A stretch of 6,837 nt of DNA, from positions 1 through 6,837 of the forward strand of contig DASTQL010000173.1 of the NCBI GenBank assembly GCA_035761805.1. The letters are read 5' to 3'. The notes under the pieces are model-generated. The model was not told the origin of the DNA. It did not search any database and saw nothing but the letters and a program-made list of their open reading frames with translations. Positions 5,629 through 6,837 of the stretch are shown here, piece after piece (positions within the stretch are counted from its first letter, which is position 1; each line of letters opens with the position of its first letter). Source of the DNA: DASTQL01 sp035761805. Its GTDB lineage: Bacteria; Actinomycetota; Actinomycetes; Jiangellales; Jiangellaceae. Both the position numbers and the translations under genes were made by a program.

Positions 5629-6513
5629 TCAACTGCCCGGCTCGCGCAGGAACCTGACGACGCGCCCGGCGAAGTCCCCTGGCGCCATGACGTCAGCGAC
5701 GTGGTGCTGGCCCTCGATGATCTCGACGCGCGCGTTGGGCAGTGCACCGGCCATCGCCGCGATGTCGGCGGTCGAGAGATCGCTGCTCTCGGAGCCGGTC
5801 AGCAACAGGGTGGGCACCGTGATCGTCGCCGCCTGTTCGGGATCGAGGGATGCATCGGCCATGGCGCGGAGTTCCCGGGTGACCGTGTGGGCGGCCGCGA
5901 CACGGGCCGGCCAGGACGGCTGGCCCCGCAAGGCGGTGATCTCGTGCTCGGGAGCTTGCACGATGTCTCGCAACGTCGTCTCCACGACCGCCTCGGGATT
6001 CCCTTCCGCCAGGAGCGCCTCGAGCCGCTCCTCGACGTCGCGTGGGAGGGCGTACCGGTCGGGGTCGACGGCCGGCCACCCTTCGTAGAGGACCAGTCGG
6101 CGGATGTTGGTGGTCAGCGTCGCCGCACCGAACGCGCAGAGTCCGCCGTAGGAGTGCCCGTAGACGTCCACCGCGGATCCCGTGGTCTCGGCGACCGAGT
6201 CCACCACGGCTGCGACGTCCTCGAACTCCCGCGCCAGTGCGTAGTCCGGGTGGTCACCGCTGCCACCGCGGCCTCGCCGGTCCACGGCGTGGACGGTGGC
6301 ATGCGGCTCCAGGAAGGGCAGGATGGGTCGCCAGCGGGTGTGGTCGGCGATGGCGCCGTGGACCACCACCAGGGGCGGACCGCTTCCGCTGCTCCAGTAG
6401 GCGATCTGCGTCCCGTCGGCGGACGTTACGCGTGGCGTCGGTCCCTCAGCTCCATGGACTCGACCTACGGGCCGGGCGTCGCTCAACTTCGTGCTCGTGT
6501 CTCGTGTGCTCAC
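5629..6513 (-). CDS. Alpha/beta-fold hydrolase
   Basis: This 294-residue single-domain protein of the alpha/beta hydrolase fold begins its conserved part at about residue 30 (SADGTQIAYWSSGSGPPLVVVHG). HG at 52-53 supplies the oxyanion-hole region, VDRRGRGGSG follows, and the nucleophile elbow GHSYGG puts the catalytic serine at residue 121. The histidine is expected in GQHHVAD (about 271). The acid is less clear; an aspartate in the SSDLSTAD loop (about 245-250) is possible. There is no signal peptide and no membrane helix, so it should be cytosolic. The substrate cannot be named from sequence. The GTG at 6513 is chosen because GAGGAGG lies seven bases upstream; in-frame ATGs at 6537, 6546 and 6573 lack such a site and would add 8 to 20 residues with no family match. 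It is transcribed toward the redox operon and shares only the convergent gap with it. Confidence 0.9.
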   Translation of the reverse strand: MSTRDTSTKLSDARPVGRVHGAEGPTPRVTSADGTQIAYWSSGSGPPLVVVHGAIADHTRWRPILPFLEPHATVHAVDRRGRGGSGDHPDYALAREFEDVAAVVDSVAETTGSAVDVYGHSYGGLCAFGAATLTTNIRRLVLYEGWPAVDPDRYALPRDVEERLEALLAEGNPEAVVETTLRDIVQAPEHEITALRGQPSWPARVAAAHTVTRELRAMADASLDPEQAATITVPTLLLTGSESSDLSTADIAAMAGALPNARVEIIEGQHHVADVMAPGDFAGRVVRFLREPGS

Positions 6514-6694
6514 CTGGCCGCCTCCTCGTCTCGACATCGGTTCCATGCTCCGTTCGACCGGGAACCGGGGCAATCCATCGTTCGGTGTATCCAGGTGGGT
6601 CGGGGGCTCGCGGGTGAGGCCGGGAGGCCATGACCGTGGCAGAACTGGGCGTCACGTTGGGGGCCGCGGTGGTCGGTTACGTGCGGTGGCGCTG

Positions 6695-6710
6695 GACCCG
6701 GCCGGGGGTC
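6695..6710 (-). terminator. Short hairpin just past the right-edge gene
   Basis: GACCC (6695-6699) and GGGTC (6706-6710) pair around GGCCGG; the core CCCGGCCGGG is a perfect palindrome. It touches the stop codon of the right-edge minus-strand gene and precedes about 180 bp of non-coding sequence before the hydrolase. The stem is short and there is no T tract. Confidence 0.25.
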
Positions 6711-6837
6711 TAGCTGGCTTGTCGGTGGTGGTGTCGGGTGTTGCGTGTGGGTGTGTGCTGGGGGTCGATGTAGGCGGGTGGGATGAACTCGGGGAGGCGG
6801 TCGGCGGGGATGCGGACCTGCGATCGGCTGGTGTGGA
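6710..6837 (-). CDS. C-terminal fragment, probable HNH endonuclease / 13E12-repeat family protein
   Basis: Forty-one residues are visible before the TAG at 6712-6710; the rest of the gene is beyond the window. The segment RLPEFIPPAYIDPQHTPTRN resembles the (F/W)IPPxxxDPxxxPRxN ending of DUF222/HNH and 13E12-repeat proteins, which are multicopy in many actinobacteria. The last residues (TRNTRHHHRQAS) are low in complexity and rich in His and Arg. The HNH motif itself would lie upstream, outside the window, so the assignment rests on this tail alone. It could instead be the end of an unrelated gene or a broken copy. Confidence 0.5.
   Translation of the reverse strand, partial: HTSRSQVRIPADRLPEFIPPAYIDPQHTPTRNTRHHHRQAS

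Noticed and set aside
5401..6633. Plus-strand open frame of 410 codons
   Set aside because: It overlaps the DUF6510-like gene in another frame and runs antisense through the hydrolase, which has clear catalytic motifs.
6630..6713. A 27-codon plus-strand frame starting MTVAELGVTLGAAVVGY
   Set aside because: GGGAGG is only two bases from the ATG, too close for a normal ribosome site; the peptide is very short and its stop overlaps the stop codon of the opposite-strand gene. It cannot be excluded as a small membrane peptide.
6713..6790. G/T-rich stretch that looks like a simple repeat
   Set aside because: It is the complement of His/Thr/Arg codons at the C-terminus of the right-edge gene, without a fixed repeat unit.

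Overview
The window is high-GC DNA with long overlapping open frames on both strands. Its families (BTAD/SARP regulators with an nSTAND NTPase, DUF6510, 13E12/HNH-type ends) point to an actinobacterium. A member of the Geodermatophilaceae, Nocardioidaceae or a related group is plausible, but the sequence does not fix the genus. No rRNA, tRNA or CRISPR array was seen. All gene assignments come from reading motifs by eye.

Layout. The left edge (1-89, minus) holds the N-terminus of a serine recombinase that runs out of the window. A 163-bp intergenic stretch follows, with a dyad, a hairpin and a 17-bp direct repeat. Next on the minus strand is a two-gene unit: a small single-pass membrane protein (3425-3769) and, downstream, a very large regulator (253-3366). 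The regulator combines a SARP-type DNA-binding/BTAD front, an nSTAND NTPase, one membrane helix and a C-terminal BMP/PnrA-like solute-binding domain. Across a roughly 195-bp divergent intergenic region, the plus strand carries a tight three-gene operon with 31-nt and 1-nt overlaps: a molybdopterin-binding sulfite-oxidase-like protein (3964-4560), an FAD/NAD(P)-binding reductase (4530-5294) and a DUF6510-like CxxC protein (5294-5587). This operon ends convergently with an alpha/beta hydrolase on the minus strand (5629-6513), with a small GC hairpin between them. The right edge (6710-6837, minus) is the C-terminus of a probable HNH/13E12-repeat family protein.

How it may work together (inference). 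The large regulator looks like a membrane-spanning one-component sensor: ligand bound outside by the BMP domain, signal passed through the NTPase to a cytoplasmic DNA-binding domain. The divergent region contains 8-bp direct repeats at 11-bp spacing, the arrangement SARP proteins recognise, so the regulator may control its own unit, the divergent redox operon, or both. The redox operon also has a 13-bp perfect hairpin whose 3' arm contains its Shine-Dalgarno sequence, which suggests translational control. In the operon the reductase would pass NAD(P)H electrons to the molybdenum protein, perhaps with help from the CxxC protein. The recombinase and the HNH-type gene at the two ends suggest that the neighbourhood has seen mobile DNA.
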